Shown here piece after piece: positions 1 to 8,759 of a stretch of 64,000 bases of DNA. The stretch's first letter is position 1; each line of letters begins with the position of its first letter. The DNA comes from Dietzia lutea (GTDB lineage Bacteria > Actinomycetota > Actinomycetes > Mycobacteriales > Mycobacteriaceae). The stretch spans positions 2,225,001 to 2,289,000 of the forward strand of contig NZ_CP015449.1 of NCBI RefSeq assembly GCF_003096075.1, read 5' to 3'. The notes below the pieces were generated by a model. The model was not told the DNA's origin. It made no database searches and was given only the letters and a program-made list of their open reading frames with translations. The position numbers were made by a program, and so were the translations under genes.

Positions 1-5
1 GCACC

Positions 6-54
6 CGCGCCCGCCGGGCCCGCGCCGTAGTTCCTGCACGGCCCGGCGGGCGCG
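6..54. terminator. Long hairpin just upstream of fumC
   Basis: Perfect 15-bp inverted repeat (arms 6-20 and 40-54) with a 19-nt loop. It lies immediately before the fumC -10 box, so it probably ends transcription of whatever gene lies to the left. There is no T tract, as is common for GC-rich actinobacterial terminators. Confidence 0.55.
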
Positions 55-56
55 CC

Positions 57-62
57 TAGTCT
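57..62 (+). promoter_or_regulatory. -10 box of leaderless fumC
   Basis: TAGTCT fits TANNNT and ends 6 nt before the ATG. No Shine-Dalgarno sequence precedes the start, so the transcript probably begins at the start codon. Confidence 0.5.
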
Positions 63-68
63 GGCCCC

Positions 69-1472
69 ATGGCCGATCAGACTGAATTCCGTATCGAACA
101 CGACACGATGGGCGAGGTCCGGGTCCCGGTCGACGCCCTCTGGCGGGCCCAGACCCAGCGCGCCGTGGAGAACTTCCCCGTCTCGGGTCGCGGCCTCGAG
201 CGGGCGCAGATCCGCGCCCTCGGGTTGCTCAAGTCCGCCTGCGCGACCGTCAACGGGCGGCTCGGGCTGCTCGATCGGGAGAAGGTGAACGCGATCGTCG
301 CGGCCGCCGGCCGTATCGCCGAGGGCGAGGTCGACGGGCACTTCCCCGTCGACGTGTTCCAGACGGGGTCGGGCACGAGCTCGAACATGAACACCAACGA
401 GGTCATCGCCTCGCTCTGCGCGGCCGAGGGCGTCACGGTCCACCCGAACGACGACGTGAACATGTCGCAGTCGTCCAATGACACGTTCCCCACGGCCACG
501 CACGTCGCCGCGACGGAGGTCGTGATCGCCGACCTCGTGCCGGCCCTCGGCGTGCTCGCGGAGTCGTTCGAGGCGAAGGCCGAGCAGTGGCGGGATGTGG
601 TCAAGCCCGGCCGCACGCACCTCATGGACGCCGTCCCCGTCACGCTCGGTCAGGAGTTCGGCGGCTATGCACGCCAGATCCGAGCCGGCATCGAGCGCGT
701 CTGCGGCACCCTGCCCCGCGTGGGCGAGCTGCCGATCGGCGGCACCGCCGCGGGCACCGGGCTCAACGCCCCGGACGGGTTCGGCTCCGCCGTCGTCGAG
801 GAGCTGCGTTCCCTCACCGGGATCGAGGAGCTCCGCCTGGCCGCGGACCCGTTCGAGGCCCAGGCCGCCCGCGACGGGCTGGTCGAGCTGTCGGGTGCGC
901 TGCGCGCGGTCGCGGTCTCGCTGACCAAGATTGCCAACGACATCCGCTGGATGGGGTCGGGCCCCATGACCGGGCTCTCCGAGGTGCATCTGCCGGACCT
1001 GCAGCCGGGGTCGTCGATCATGCCCGGCAAGGTCAACCCGGTGCTGTGCGAGACGGTCGCGCAGGTCGCCGCCCAGGTCGTCGGCAACGACGCGGCGGTC
1101 GCGTGGGCCGGCGCGAGCGGCGCCTTCGAGTTGAACACCGCCATCCCCGTGATGGCGCGCAACGTGCTGGAGTCGGTCCGGATCCTCGCGAACTCGTCCA
1201 CGCTGTTCGCCGAGCGCTGCATCGACGGGATCGAGCCGGACGTCGACCGCATGCGCCGTCTGGCCGAGTCGTCCCCCTCGATCGTCACGCCGCTGAACTC
1301 GGCGATCGGCTACGAGGAGGCGGCCCGTGTCGCCAAGCACGCCCTCGCCGAGGGGCTGACCATCCGCGAGGCGGTCATCGCGCTGGGCTTCGTCCCCGAC
1401 CCGCTGTCCGAGGAGGAGCTCGACCGTCGTCTCGACGTCCTCGGTATGACCGGCCTCGACCGCGAGCGCTGA
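69..1472 (+). CDS. fumC: Class II fumarate hydratase
   Basis: Interconverts fumarate and L-malate in the TCA cycle, in the cytosol, as a homotetramer. The 467-aa length is normal for class II enzymes. Visible family motifs are [11 protein letters not shown] (101-111), GRTH with the catalytic-type His184, and the superfamily signature [11 protein letters not shown] (314-324), which contains the mobile-loop serine. The ATG at 69 is chosen because a TANNNT box lies 6 nt upstream and the protein begins at the usual point of the family. It is convergent with phoH2 and the two share a terminator. In mycobacteria fum also lies close to phoH2. Confidence 0.97.
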   Translation: MADQTEFRIEHDTMGEVRVPVDALWRAQTQRAVENFPVSGRGLERAQIRALGLLKSACATVNGRLGLLDREKVNAIVAAAGRIAEGEVDGHFPVDVFQTGSGTSSNMNTNEVIASLCAAEGVTVHPNDDVNMSQSSNDTFPTATHVAATEVVIADLVPALGVLAESFEAKAEQWRDVVKPGRTHLMDAVPVTLGQEFGGYARQIRAGIERVCGTLPRVGELPIGGTAAGTGLNAPDGFGSAVVEELRSLTGIEELRLAADPFEAQAARDGLVELSGALRAVAVSLTKIANDIRWMGSGPMTGLSEVHLPDLQPGSSIMPGKVNPVLCETVAQVAAQVVGNDAAVAWAGASGAFELNTAIPVMARNVLESVRILANSSTLFAERCIDGIEPDVDRMRRLAESSPSIVTPLNSAIGYEEAARVAKHALAEGLTIREAVIALGFVPDPLSEEELDRRLDVLGMTGLDRER

Positions 1473-1495
1473 CCCGCCGCGGTCCCACCGCTCAA

Positions 1496-1533
1496 AGGGG
1501 AAGGGCCCGGGCGACCGCCCGGGCCCTGCCCCT
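1496..1533. terminator. Bidirectional terminator between fumC and phoH2
   Basis: An 11-bp GC-rich stem (1502-1512 with 1517-1527, GACC loop) extended by a further 5 bp (1496-1500 with 1529-1533) and followed by ATTT. It sits between two convergent genes. Confidence 0.8.
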
Positions 1534-1583
1534 ATTTCCGCCGCGCCCGGCCCTGCGCCGCGGCTCGGACGCCCCGCCCCGCC

Positions 1584-2939
1584 TCAGGCGGCCCGGATCC
1601 GGCGGAGCTCGCCGGCCGCGGCGCCGGGGTGGAACTCCTCGAGCATCGTGGTGACGAGCTCGGCGATGGCCGAGCGCTCGGACCTGCTGAGGGTGATGTG
1701 GGCGAACAGCGGGTGGCCCTTGAGCTTCTCCACCACCGCCTGGATCCCGTCGTGCCGACCGACCCGGAGGTTGTCGCGCTGCGCCACGTCATGGGTGAGC
1801 ACGACCCGCGATCCGGTGCCCAGTCGGGACAGCACGGTGAGCAGGACGTTGCGCTCGAGCGACTGCGCCTCGTCGACGATCACGAAGGAGTCGTGGAGGC
1901 TGCGGCCACGGATGTGGGTCAGTGGCAGCACCTCGAGGATGTCGCGATCCATCACCTCGTCGATCACGTTCTCGCTGACCAGTCCCTCGAGGGTGTCGAA
2001 CACCGCCTGCGACCAGGGCGACATCTTCTCCGACTCGCTGCCCGGCAGGTAGCCCAGTTCCTGACCGCCGACGGCGTACAGGGGCCGGAAGACGACGATC
2101 TTGCGATGTCGACGCCGCTCGAGCACTGATTCGAGCCCGGCGCACAGGGCGAGGGCGGACTTGCCGGTGCCGGCGCGACCACCGAGCGAGACGATGCCGA
2201 TCGACTCGTCGAGCAGGCAGTCGATCGCGATTCGCTGCTCGGCCGAGCGGCCCCGCAGGCCGAAGACCTCGACGTCGCCGCGGACCAGCCTGAGCCCGCC
2301 GTCGTCGGTGACGCGTGCCAACGCCGAGGACGAGTCGGTCTGCACCCGCACCCCGCAGTGCACGGGCGTCGCGGCGTCGAGGCCGACCGCGCGGGCGGCG
2401 AGCGGTGAGACGCCGCCGGTCGAGAACAGGGTGTCGACGAGCTCCTGCGTGGCGGGCAGGTCCGCGACGCCGCTGTAGCCGGTGAGGACGACGTCCTGCG
2501 CGTGGTACTCGTCCGCGGGCAGTCCCACCGAGCCCGCCTTGACGCGGAGCGGGACGTCCTTGGAGACCAGGACGGTGTCGTCGCCCTCGGCCCGCAGGTT
2601 GAGTGCGCAGGCGAGGATCCGGGAGTCGTTGCCGGTGTCGCGGAACCCGGCGGGCAGGACCGACTGGTCGGTGTGGTTGAGCTCGACCCGCAGGGTGCCG
2701 CCGGTGTCGGTGACGGGCAGGTCGCCGTCGAGGCGGCCGTGGCGCAGGCGCAGGTCCTCGAGCAGCCGCAGTGCCTCGCGGGCGAAGTAGCCCAGCTCGG
2801 GGTGGTGGCGCTTGGCCTCGAGCTCCCCGATCACCGCGATGGGCAGGACCACCCGGTTCTCGGCGAAGCGGGTGACGGCCCACGGATCGGACAGCAGAAC
2901 CGAGGTGTCGAGGACGTAGGTACGGACGGTGTCGGTCAC
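1584..2939 (-). CDS. phoH2: PhoH2-type PIN domain/PhoH ATPase
   Basis: 451-aa fusion of an N-terminal PIN ribonuclease domain and a C-terminal PhoH ATPase. PIN signs are VLDTS with Asp11, Glu39 in IGELE, Asp105 in GNDSR and Asp128 in SKDVP. The ATPase has Walker [10 protein letters not shown] (253-261) and a Walker B of VIVDEAQ type. Mycobacterial PhoH2 unwinds and cleaves RNA and is described as the toxin half of a toxin-antitoxin pair. The GTG at 2939 is chosen over the much longer upstream open frame because AGGAG lies 6 nt before it and the PIN domain starts at once. A short ORF overlaps this start by 4 nt (see 2936-3055). Confidence 0.93.
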   Translation of the reverse strand: MTDTVRTYVLDTSVLLSDPWAVTRFAENRVVLPIAVIGELEAKRHHPELGYFAREALRLLEDLRLRHGRLDGDLPVTDTGGTLRVELNHTDQSVLPAGFRDTGNDSRILACALNLRAEGDDTVLVSKDVPLRVKAGSVGLPADEYHAQDVVLTGYSGVADLPATQELVDTLFSTGGVSPLAARAVGLDAATPVHCGVRVQTDSSSALARVTDDGGLRLVRGDVEVFGLRGRSAEQRIAIDCLLDESIGIVSLGGRAGTGKSALALCAGLESVLERRRHRKIVVFRPLYAVGGQELGYLPGSESEKMSPWSQAVFDTLEGLVSENVIDEVMDRDILEVLPLTHIRGRSLHDSFVIVDEAQSLERNVLLTVLSRLGTGSRVVLTHDVAQRDNLRVGRHDGIQAVVEKLKGHPLFAHITLSRSERSAIAELVTTMLEEFHPGAAAGELRRIRAA

Positions 2940-3055
2940 GGCGCGCTCCTGGACCGCGGCACCCGCGGTCGTGTCGGGATGGACCGGTCGGCCCAGGTCG
3001 TCCGGAGACGACAGGGCCGGGTGCCGGCCCCCTCCCGATCGCCTGTAACGATCAT
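2936..3055 (-). CDS. Small ORF coupled to phoH2 (possible phoAT-like antitoxin)
   Basis: 39-codon Arg/Thr-rich ORF beginning ATG (3055) with GGGAGG at 3065-3070, 9 nt upstream. Its TGA stop overlaps the phoH2 GTG start as GTGA. No homology can be judged at this length. In mycobacteria a short antitoxin gene, phoAT, precedes phoH2 in a similar coupled layout, so position is the whole argument. It could instead be a leader ORF that only controls phoH2 translation. Confidence 0.45.
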   Translation of the reverse strand: MIVTGDREGAGTRPCRLRTTWADRSIPTRPRVPRSRSAP

Positions 3056-3071
3056 CGGCTGGGACCTCCCG

Positions 3072-3095
3072 ACGGTCGGCTTCCCCACCGACCGT
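3072..3095. promoter_or_regulatory. Hairpin in the phoH2 leader region
   Basis: Perfect 8-bp inverted repeat (3072-3079 and 3088-3095) just upstream of the ribosome-binding site of the small ORF before phoH2. It could be a leader stem or a protein-binding site. Confidence 0.35.
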
Positions 3096-3119
3096 TGGCC
3101 CCGACGCTACGCCGAGAAT

Positions 3120-3136
3120 CACATCGCTGTAGTTAA
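3120..3136 (+). repeat. Copy 1 of a shared 17-nt promoter motif
   Basis: Matches 15 of 17 positions of the sequence at 6156-6172, in the same orientation (CACATCGCT, then R, TAGT, Y, AA). Copy 2 overlaps a promoter; this copy lies between phoH2 and the thiolase gene. Confidence 0.5.
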
Positions 3137-3160
3137 GTCGACGTGAATTCTCCGCGGCCC

Positions 3161-4408
3161 TCACACCCGTTCGAACGCCGCCGCGAGGCCCTGGCCCCCT
3201 CCGAGACACATCGTCTCCAGCGCCAGCTGTCCGTCTCGCCGGGCGAGTTCCCGCGCCAGGGTGGTGAGGATGCGGGTGCCTGTCGCCCCGACGGGGTGTC
3301 CCAGCGAGATCCCCGAGCCGTGGACGTTGAGCCTCTCCCTGTCAGCGGCGGTGAAGCCGTGGTCGGCCTCCCACTCCCTCAGGCACGCGAGCACCTGGGC
3401 GGCGAACGCCTCGTTCAGCTCGATGAGGTCGAAGTCCGCGAGGCTCAGGTCGAGCTTTCCGAGCAGCTCGGCCGTGGCCGGCACCGGGCCGATCCCCATC
3501 CGCGCGGGGTGCACGCCGGAGACCGCCCAGCCCAGCGGCCGGACGAACGCGCGTAGGCCCAGGTCTTCCGCGCGCCGCCGGGTCGTGACCACGCACACCG
3601 AGGCGCCGTCGTTCTCCCCCGAGGCGTTGCCGGCCGTCACCGTCGCCTCGTGATCGACGCGCGACCGGACGGGCCGTAGCGCGGCGAGGGACTCGGCCGT
3701 GACGCCTCGCCGGGGGTGCTCGTCGGTGTCGACGACGACGAGGTCCTCCTTCCCCCGGGGGACCCGCACCGGCACGATCTCCTCGTCGAAGACCCCTGCA
3801 TCCTGCGCCGCGATCGCACGGCGTTGACTCTCGGCGGCCAGCTCGTCCTGCTCCTCCCGGGAGATCGCGTACTCGGCGCGGAGGTTCTCGGCGGTCTCCA
3901 ACATCCCGCCGGGGACGGGGTAATCGCGGCCACCGGAGGTCACGCGGCCGCGGGCGATGCGGTCGATGAACTCGACCCGGTCGCCGCGGACGCCCCCGCG
4001 CAGTCCGAGCGAGTAGAACTCGCTGTTCGACATCGACTCGGCACCACCGGCGATGACCACGTCGCTGACCCCGACGGCGACCTGCATCGCCGCGTTCAAC
4101 ACGGCCTGCAGGCCCGAACCGCAGCGGCGGTCGATCTGGATCCCCGGCGTGCTGATGTCGAGGCCGGCGTCGAGTGCGGCGACCCGGCCGATCGCGGGGG
4201 CCTCGCCGCTGGGGTAGCACTGCCCGAGGATCACGTCGTCGACGTCGGCCGCGCCGAGTTCCGTGCGCTCCAGCAGACCCGTGATCGCGGCCGCGGCCAG
4301 GTCGGCGGCTTGAAGTGGCGCGAACACGCCGTGCCTGCGCCCGACCGCCGTGCGTACCGGCTCGCAGATCACGACGTCGGCCAGGGCCTCGGTCATCCGT
4401 GGGTTCAC
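3161..4408 (-). CDS. Acetyl-CoA C-acyltransferase (thiolase)
   Basis: 415-aa degradative-type thiolase, expected to cleave 3-ketoacyl-CoA to acetyl-CoA and a shortened acyl-CoA. The nucleophile is Cys96 in DRRCGSG; His371 in GHPVG and Cys401 in MCLGGGQG complete the active site. The start is the GTG at 4408 with GGGAGGAA upstream. It is the last gene of a minus-strand operon after an acyl-CoA dehydrogenase (4909-6063) and a MaoC hydratase (4434-4895), with 13-25 nt gaps, so the three cover dehydrogenation, hydration and thiolysis. No 3-hydroxyacyl-CoA dehydrogenase is in this block; the SDR at 8016-8759 could fill that step (inference). Confidence 0.92.
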   Translation of the reverse strand: MNPRMTEALADVVICEPVRTAVGRRHGVFAPLQAADLAAAAITGLLERTELGAADVDDVILGQCYPSGEAPAIGRVAALDAGLDISTPGIQIDRRCGSGLQAVLNAAMQVAVGVSDVVIAGGAESMSNSEFYSLGLRGGVRGDRVEFIDRIARGRVTSGGRDYPVPGGMLETAENLRAEYAISREEQDELAAESQRRAIAAQDAGVFDEEIVPVRVPRGKEDLVVVDTDEHPRRGVTAESLAALRPVRSRVDHEATVTAGNASGENDGASVCVVTTRRRAEDLGLRAFVRPLGWAVSGVHPARMGIGPVPATAELLGKLDLSLADFDLIELNEAFAAQVLACLREWEADHGFTAADRERLNVHGSGISLGHPVGATGTRILTTLARELARRDGQLALETMCLGGGQGLAAAFERV

Positions 4409-4433
4409 CGCGATTCCTCCCGCCTGCGGTACG

Positions 4434-4895
4434 TCACTCGACCATGAGGCGAATGGCCTCGGCGACCACCGCCGGCCGGTCGCCGCCCTCGATCTCGACC
4501 GTGACGAGCGTGGTGAGCTGGGCGCCTGAGGGCTTGCGGTCGAGTGAGGTCAGCTCGACGCCGGCCCGGATACGGGATCCCACCGGGACGGGCGCGGGGA
4601 ACCGCACCTTGCCGAGCCCGTAGTTGATCATCATCGAGAACCCGCGGATATCCATGACCTGGTTCCCGAGCACCGGCAGCAGCGACAGGGTGAGGTATCC
4701 GTGGGCGATGGTCGTGCCGTAGGGCCCCTCCGCCGCCCGGGCGGGGTCGACGTGGATCCACTGGTGATCCCCGGTCGCGTCGGCGAACGCGTCGACGCGC
4801 TCCTGCGTGATCTCCATCCAGTCGCTGTATCCCACGTGCTCGCCGATCGCGGCCGACACCTGGTCCAGGCCCTCGAACACCCTCATATCAGTCAT
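4434..4895 (-). CDS. MaoC-like hotdog enoyl-CoA hydratase
   Basis: 153-aa single-hotdog protein of the MaoC/PhaJ family, expected to hydrate enoyl-CoA to (R)-3-hydroxyacyl-CoA. Asp43 and His48 sit five residues apart in the hydratase motif ATGDHQWIHVD, followed by the conserved TIAHGYLTL segment (62-70). The ATG at 4895 follows a GAGGAGAGG run. It starts 13 nt after the upstream dehydrogenase gene and ends 25 nt before the thiolase gene, so the three are almost certainly co-transcribed. Confidence 0.9.
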   Translation of the reverse strand: MTDMRVFEGLDQVSAAIGEHVGYSDWMEITQERVDAFADATGDHQWIHVDPARAAEGPYGTTIAHGYLTLSLLPVLGNQVMDIRGFSMMINYGLGKVRFPAPVPVGSRIRAGVELTSLDRKPSGAQLTTLVTVEIEGGDRPAVVAEAIRLMVE

Positions 4896-4908
4896 ATCAG
4901 TCCTCTCC

Positions 4909-6063
4909 TCATCCCAGTCCGCCCCGCGCCACCAACTGCGAGGCGATGACGTTGCGCTGGATCTCGTTGGTCCCCTCGCCGACGATCATCAGCGGGGCGT
5001 CACGAAAGTACCGCTCGATGTCGAACTCTGTGGAGTAGCCGTACCCACCGTGGATGCGGACCGCGTCCAACGCGATCTGCATCGCCGCCTCGGAGGCGAA
5101 CAGCTTGGCCATGCCCGCCTCCATGTCGCAGCGCTCGCCGGCGTCGTACTTCTCCGCGGCGAACAGGGTGAGCTGCCGGGCGGCCGTGAGCGTCGTCGCC
5201 ATGTTCGCCAGATGGTGCCCGACGGCCTGGTGCTTCCAGATCGGCTGACCGAACGACTCCCGCGACTGCGCGTAGGCCAGCGAGTCCTCGAGCGCTGCCG
5301 CCGCGACGCCCAGCGCCCGGCTCGCGACCTGGATGCGGCCCGTCTCGAGGCCCTTCATCATCTGGCCGAAACCACGGCCCGTCTCGCCGCCGAGCACGAG
5401 GTCCGCGGGGGTCCGGTAGCCGTCGAACGCCAGCTCGCAGGTCTCGACGCCCTTGTAACCGAGCTTGGGCAGGTCGCGAGAGACCGTCAGCCCGGGGCCG
5501 TGCTCCACCAGCACGATCGACATCCCCCGGTGCCGCGGAGTCGCCTCCGGATCGGTCTTGCACAGCAGCGCGATGAGACCCGAGCGACGGGCGTTGGTGA
5601 TAAACGTCTTGGCGCCGGTGATGACCAGCTCGTCCCCGTCGGCGCGGGCGACCGTCGACATGTTCTGCAGGTCGGACCCGCCGCCCGGTTCGGTGAGCGC
5701 CATCGTCGCCCGCATCTCGCCGGTCGCCAGGCGAGGGAGGTACGTCCGCTTCTGTTCCTCGGTCCCGAACTCCGCCAGGAGCGTGGCGACCACGGTGTGA
5801 CCGCCCATCGCCCCCGCCAACGACATCCACCCGCGGGCCAGCTCCTCGGTGACCCGGACGTAGCACGGCATGGAGACCGGCATCCCGCCGTACTCCTCCG
5901 GCACCGCGAGCCCGTAGATACCGATCTGCTTCATCTGCTCGATCCAGCGTTCCGGGTAGGTGTCGGCGTGCTCCACCTCGCGCACCGACGGCTTGACCTC
6001 ACGGTCGATGAACTGCCGGACCGTGGCAACGAGGTAGGCCTCTTCGTCGTTCAGTTCCGGCAC
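4909..6063 (-). CDS. Acyl-CoA dehydrogenase
   Basis: 384-aa FAD-dependent acyl-CoA dehydrogenase with the usual fold order: helical N-domain, beta middle domain with the ALTEPGGGSD motif, helical C-domain. The catalytic base is Glu363 in GEGTNEIQR, the position used by short/medium-chain dehydrogenases. The GTG at 6063 has GAGG about 9 nt upstream. First gene of a three-gene operon reading leftwards. It faces the Mch-like hydratase gene across a 114-bp divergent promoter region containing the palindrome GTCACGTGAC (6082-6091). Substrate unknown. Confidence 0.93.
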   Translation of the reverse strand: MPELNDEEAYLVATVRQFIDREVKPSVREVEHADTYPERWIEQMKQIGIYGLAVPEEYGGMPVSMPCYVRVTEELARGWMSLAGAMGGHTVVATLLAEFGTEEQKRTYLPRLATGEMRATMALTEPGGGSDLQNMSTVARADGDELVITGAKTFITNARRSGLIALLCKTDPEATPRHRGMSIVLVEHGPGLTVSRDLPKLGYKGVETCELAFDGYRTPADLVLGGETGRGFGQMMKGLETGRIQVASRALGVAAAALEDSLAYAQSRESFGQPIWKHQAVGHHLANMATTLTAARQLTLFAAEKYDAGERCDMEAGMAKLFASEAAMQIALDAVRIHGGYGYSTEFDIERYFRDAPLMIVGEGTNEIQRNVIASQLVARGGLG

Positions 6064-6081
6064 CTGTCACACCTCGTCGTC

Positions 6082-6091
6082 GTCACGTGAC
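6082..6091. promoter_or_regulatory. Palindrome in divergent promoter region
   Basis: Perfect 10-bp palindrome GTCACGTGAC between the divergent acyl-CoA dehydrogenase and Mch-like genes, 19 nt from the dehydrogenase start. Possible operator; the binder is not known. Confidence 0.3.
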
Positions 6092-6155
6092 CGCGGCCAC
6101 CACGCCGCACGTCGCCCACCGCCGGCTGCGGCGTTCCCCCGCCATCCTCCCCACG

Positions 6156-6172
6156 CACATCGCTATAGTCAA
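6156..6172 (+). repeat. Copy 2 of a shared 17-nt promoter motif
   Basis: 15/17 match to 3120-3136 in the same orientation. This copy contains the -10 box of the Mch-like gene, so a regulator bound here would block RNA polymerase. Confidence 0.5.
6164..6169 (+). promoter_or_regulatory. -10 box of the Mch-like gene
   Basis: TATAGT, 8 nt before the ATG at 6178, with no ribosome-binding site: a leaderless start. A near-palindrome centred on ATGCGCAT (6178-6185) covers the start codon. Confidence 0.55.
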
Positions 6173-6177
6173 TAATC

Positions 6178-7170
6178 ATGCGCATTGATTCCGGGGGCGG
6201 GCCGTACTTCGACGAGCTCCAGCGCGGCATGGTCTTCGACCGCGCGCCGGCGCTCACCCTCACCGACGGCATGGCCGCGGCCCACCAGGCCGTCCTCGGT
6301 GACCGCCTCCGCCTCCCCCTCGACCGTCACCTGGGCACCGCGGTCACCGGTGGCCCCGTCGCCCATCCCGGCCTGGTCACCGACGTCGCGATAGGCCAGT
6401 CGACCGTCGTGACGCAGCGCGTCAAGGCCAACCTGTTCTACCGCGGGCTGCGCTTCCACCGCCTCCCGCACCTCGGCGACACCCTCGCCACGCGCACAGA
6501 GGTGGTCGGCCTCAAGCGCAACGCCCCGCGGCCGGGCCGCCCGGCCACCGGGCTGGCGGCGCTGCGGATGACCACCACCGACCAGGAGGGTCGGACCGTC
6601 CTGGACTTCCACCGCTGCGCCATGCTCCCCCTGTCCCCCGACGCCGACCCCGAGCGCGTCGACCACGCCGACGACCTGTTGGTGATCGGCACCGCCGACC
6701 CCGGCCCCTGGACCGCGCCCCACGGGTGGGACGTGGCGGCCTATCGCGACGCGGTGCCCGGCGCCGGCGACCCGCTCCCCGCGCCCGGCACCGTCCTGAA
6801 GTCGAGCGCGGACGTCGTCACCGGCGCCCCGGAACTCGCCCGGCTCACGCTCAACATCGCCGAGACCCACCACGACGAGCGGGTGTCCGGCGGCCAGAGG
6901 CTCGTCTATGGCGGACACACCATCGGCCTCGCGCTGTCCCAGGCCACGCGGGCATTCCCGGCGATGCTGACGGTGCTCGGGTGGCGGTCCTGCGATCACA
7001 CCGGTCCCGTGCGCGAGGGCGACACCCTGTCCAGCGAGCTGGAGGCGGGCACCGCCGAGCCGCTGCCGGGCGGCGGCACCGCACTCGATCTGCGCGCGCG
7101 GGTGCGTGCTCACCGACCCGACGGCGACGCGGACGTCCTGGACTGGGCCTTCACGGTCCTCATGCCGTGA
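6178..7170 (+). CDS. Double-hotdog MaoC hydratase, mesaconyl-CoA hydratase (Mch)-like
   Basis: 330-aa protein with two MaoC-type hotdog halves. Stretches such as NLFYRGLRFHR, the GDTLATRTEVVGLKR region and the C-terminal GGHTIGLALSQATRA plus CDHTGPVREGD resemble 2-methylfumaryl-CoA (mesaconyl-C1-CoA) hydratases, which form beta-methylmalyl-CoA from mesaconyl-CoA. That assignment is from remembered family patterns; itaconyl-CoA hydratases are related, so the exact C5 substrate is open. Transcribed divergently from the thiolase/MaoC/ACAD operon and followed after 19 nt by a GntR regulator gene, probably in one transcript. Confidence 0.75.
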   Translation: MRIDSGGGPYFDELQRGMVFDRAPALTLTDGMAAAHQAVLGDRLRLPLDRHLGTAVTGGPVAHPGLVTDVAIGQSTVVTQRVKANLFYRGLRFHRLPHLGDTLATRTEVVGLKRNAPRPGRPATGLAALRMTTTDQEGRTVLDFHRCAMLPLSPDADPERVDHADDLLVIGTADPGPWTAPHGWDVAAYRDAVPGAGDPLPAPGTVLKSSADVVTGAPELARLTLNIAETHHDERVSGGQRLVYGGHTIGLALSQATRAFPAMLTVLGWRSCDHTGPVREGDTLSSELEAGTAEPLPGGGTALDLRARVRAHRPDGDADVLDWAFTVLMP

Positions 7171-7189
7171 ATGCAGGATGATGGTGCAC

Positions 7190-7957
7190 ATGGATACGAC
7201 AGGCGATACGCAGCGCGGGCCCGGCGGGATCTCGCGTCCGCAGAAGACGGCGCTGCTGGTGGCGAAGCGGATCGTCGAGGACATCGCCCGGCGCGGCAAC
7301 ACCGTCGGTGACCGGCTGCCGCCCGAGCACCTCATGCTGGAGGAGTACGGCGTCGGCCGGGGCACGCTGCGGGAGTCCCTGCGGTACTTGGAACTACAGG
7401 GGGCGATCACCCTGAAGCCCGGGCCAGGTGGCGGCCCGATCGTCCAGCAGCCCGACGGCGGGACGCTCGCCGCCGCGTTGAGCCTGCTCATGCAGTTCGA
7501 GAACGCCCCGTTCTCCACGATCATGGAGGCGAGGGCGGCGATGGAGCCGTCGATCGCGCGACTCGCCGCCGGGCGGATGAGCCGCGAGGCGCTGGAGGAG
7601 CTCCGCCTCAACGTCGAGGCCACGCGCGAGGGGGCCGAGGGGGGTGAGTACTTCACCGAGGACTCCGAGCGGTTCCACGCCCTCATCGCGTGGGGGTCGG
7701 GCAACGTCCTGTTCGGGTATCTCTTCGACGCGCTGCTCGGGATCCTGGCGGGCGCGTCCATGGGCGTGGCCTACCCGAAGCGACAGCGCGACCACACGTG
7801 CGCCATCCACGAGGACATCTACCGGGCGATCGCCGACCGCGACGCCGTGGCGGCCCACGACCTCATGGCGCAGCACATCACGGACCACCACCACTATCTG
7901 AAGAAGAAGTTCCGCGCGGCGTTGGAACAGCCGATCCGCTGGGACCTCGCCTGGTGA
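7190..7957 (+). CDS. GntR-family regulator, FadR/FCD subfamily
   Basis: About 255 aa. The N-terminal winged helix (roughly residues 15-85, with GDRLPPEHLMLEEYGVGRGT) is typical of GntR. The C-terminal helical FCD domain shows the metal/ligand Asp/His pattern in EDSERFH, HEDIYRAI and AQHITDHHH. FCD regulators normally sense carboxylic acids or acyl-CoAs and bind short palindromes. The start is uncertain: ATG 7178, 7181, 7190 or GTG 7184 are all in frame behind AGGA; 7190 gives the most usual length. The gene sits downstream of the Mch-like hydratase and likely controls the divergent catabolic blocks, possibly through the motif shared at 3120 and 6156. Confidence 0.85.
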   Translation: MDTTGDTQRGPGGISRPQKTALLVAKRIVEDIARRGNTVGDRLPPEHLMLEEYGVGRGTLRESLRYLELQGAITLKPGPGGGPIVQQPDGGTLAAALSLLMQFENAPFSTIMEARAAMEPSIARLAAGRMSREALEELRLNVEATREGAEGGEYFTEDSERFHALIAWGSGNVLFGYLFDALLGILAGASMGVAYPKRQRDHTCAIHEDIYRAIADRDAVAAHDLMAQHITDHHHYLKKKFRAALEQPIRWDLAW

Positions 7958-8015
7958 CGAGCCCGCCCCGCCTCGCAACGCCCTCTGGACGCTGATCGGC
8001 GGGCGGCGGGCGGTC

Positions 8016-8759
8016 TCAGATGTGCCGACCGCCGGTGATCTCCAGGACCGTGCCGGTCATGTAGCTCGACATGTCGCTGGCGAGGAACAGCACCACCTGC
8101 GCGACCTCGCTCGGTTCGGCCGCCCGCCCCATGGGGATCTCGGCCATCTTCTCCTCCCAGATGTGCTCGGGCATCGCGAGCGTCATCGCGGTCCGGATGA
8201 GCCCGGGCTGGACGGCGTTGACCCGCACCCCGGCGAAGGCGACCTCCTTGGCCGCAGCCTTGGTCAGTCCGACGATTCCGGCCTTGGCCGCCGAGTAGTT
8301 GGTCTGCCCCACCAGCCCGACCTTCCCGGAGATCGAGGAGATGTTGACGATCGCCCCCGCCCCATGGCCGCGCATACGACCCGCGGCCGCGCGGGTGCCG
8401 TTCCAGGTGCCCTTGAGGTGGATGGCGATGATGTCGTCGAACTGCTCCTCGGTCATCTTGCGCATCGTGGCGTCCCGGGTGACCCCGGCGTTGTTGACGT
8501 ACACCCCGAGCGGTCCGAACGCCTCCTCGGCGACGTCGATCATCGCCTCGACGGCGGCGCCGTCCCGCACGTCGCAGTGCACGTACCGTGCGTGGTCCTC
8601 GCCCCCCAGCTCAGCGACAGCGGCGGCACCGGCCTCGTCGTCGATGTCCCCGATCACCACCCGGGCGCCGTTCGCGATGAACGTCCGGGCGATCTCCAGC
8701 CCGATCCCGCGCGCGGCCCCCGTGACGACCGCGGTCCGACCCTCGAGAAGTCCCATCAT
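8016..8759 (-). CDS. FabG-like short-chain dehydrogenase/reductase
   Basis: 247-aa classical [11 protein letters not shown] (13-20) binds the dinucleotide, NNAG is at 89-92, and Tyr155 with Lys159 (YSAAK) plus a serine near 141 form the active site. Likely an NAD(P)-dependent 3-hydroxyacyl-CoA dehydrogenase or ketoreductase in this catabolic setting. The ATG overlaps the stop of the CoA-transferase gene as ATGA, so translation is coupled. Last gene of a minus-strand operon (ACAD, CoA transferase, SDR), convergent with the GntR gene. Confidence 0.9.
   Translation of the reverse strand: MMGLLEGRTAVVTGAARGIGLEIARTFIANGARVVIGDIDDEAGAAAVAELGGEDHARYVHCDVRDGAAVEAMIDVAEEAFGPLGVYVNNAGVTRDATMRKMTEEQFDDIIAIHLKGTWNGTRAAAGRMRGHGAGAIVNISSISGKVGLVGQTNYSAAKAGIVGLTKAAAKEVAFAGVRVNAVQPGLIRTAMTLAMPEHIWEEKMAEIPMGRAAEPSEVAQVVLFLASDMSSYMTGTVLEITGGRHI

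Noticed and set aside
4807-6090. 427-codon plus-strand open frame
   Set aside because: Antisense to the acyl-CoA dehydrogenase; composition is Arg/Val/His-rich shadow coding, no ribosome-binding site or family motif.
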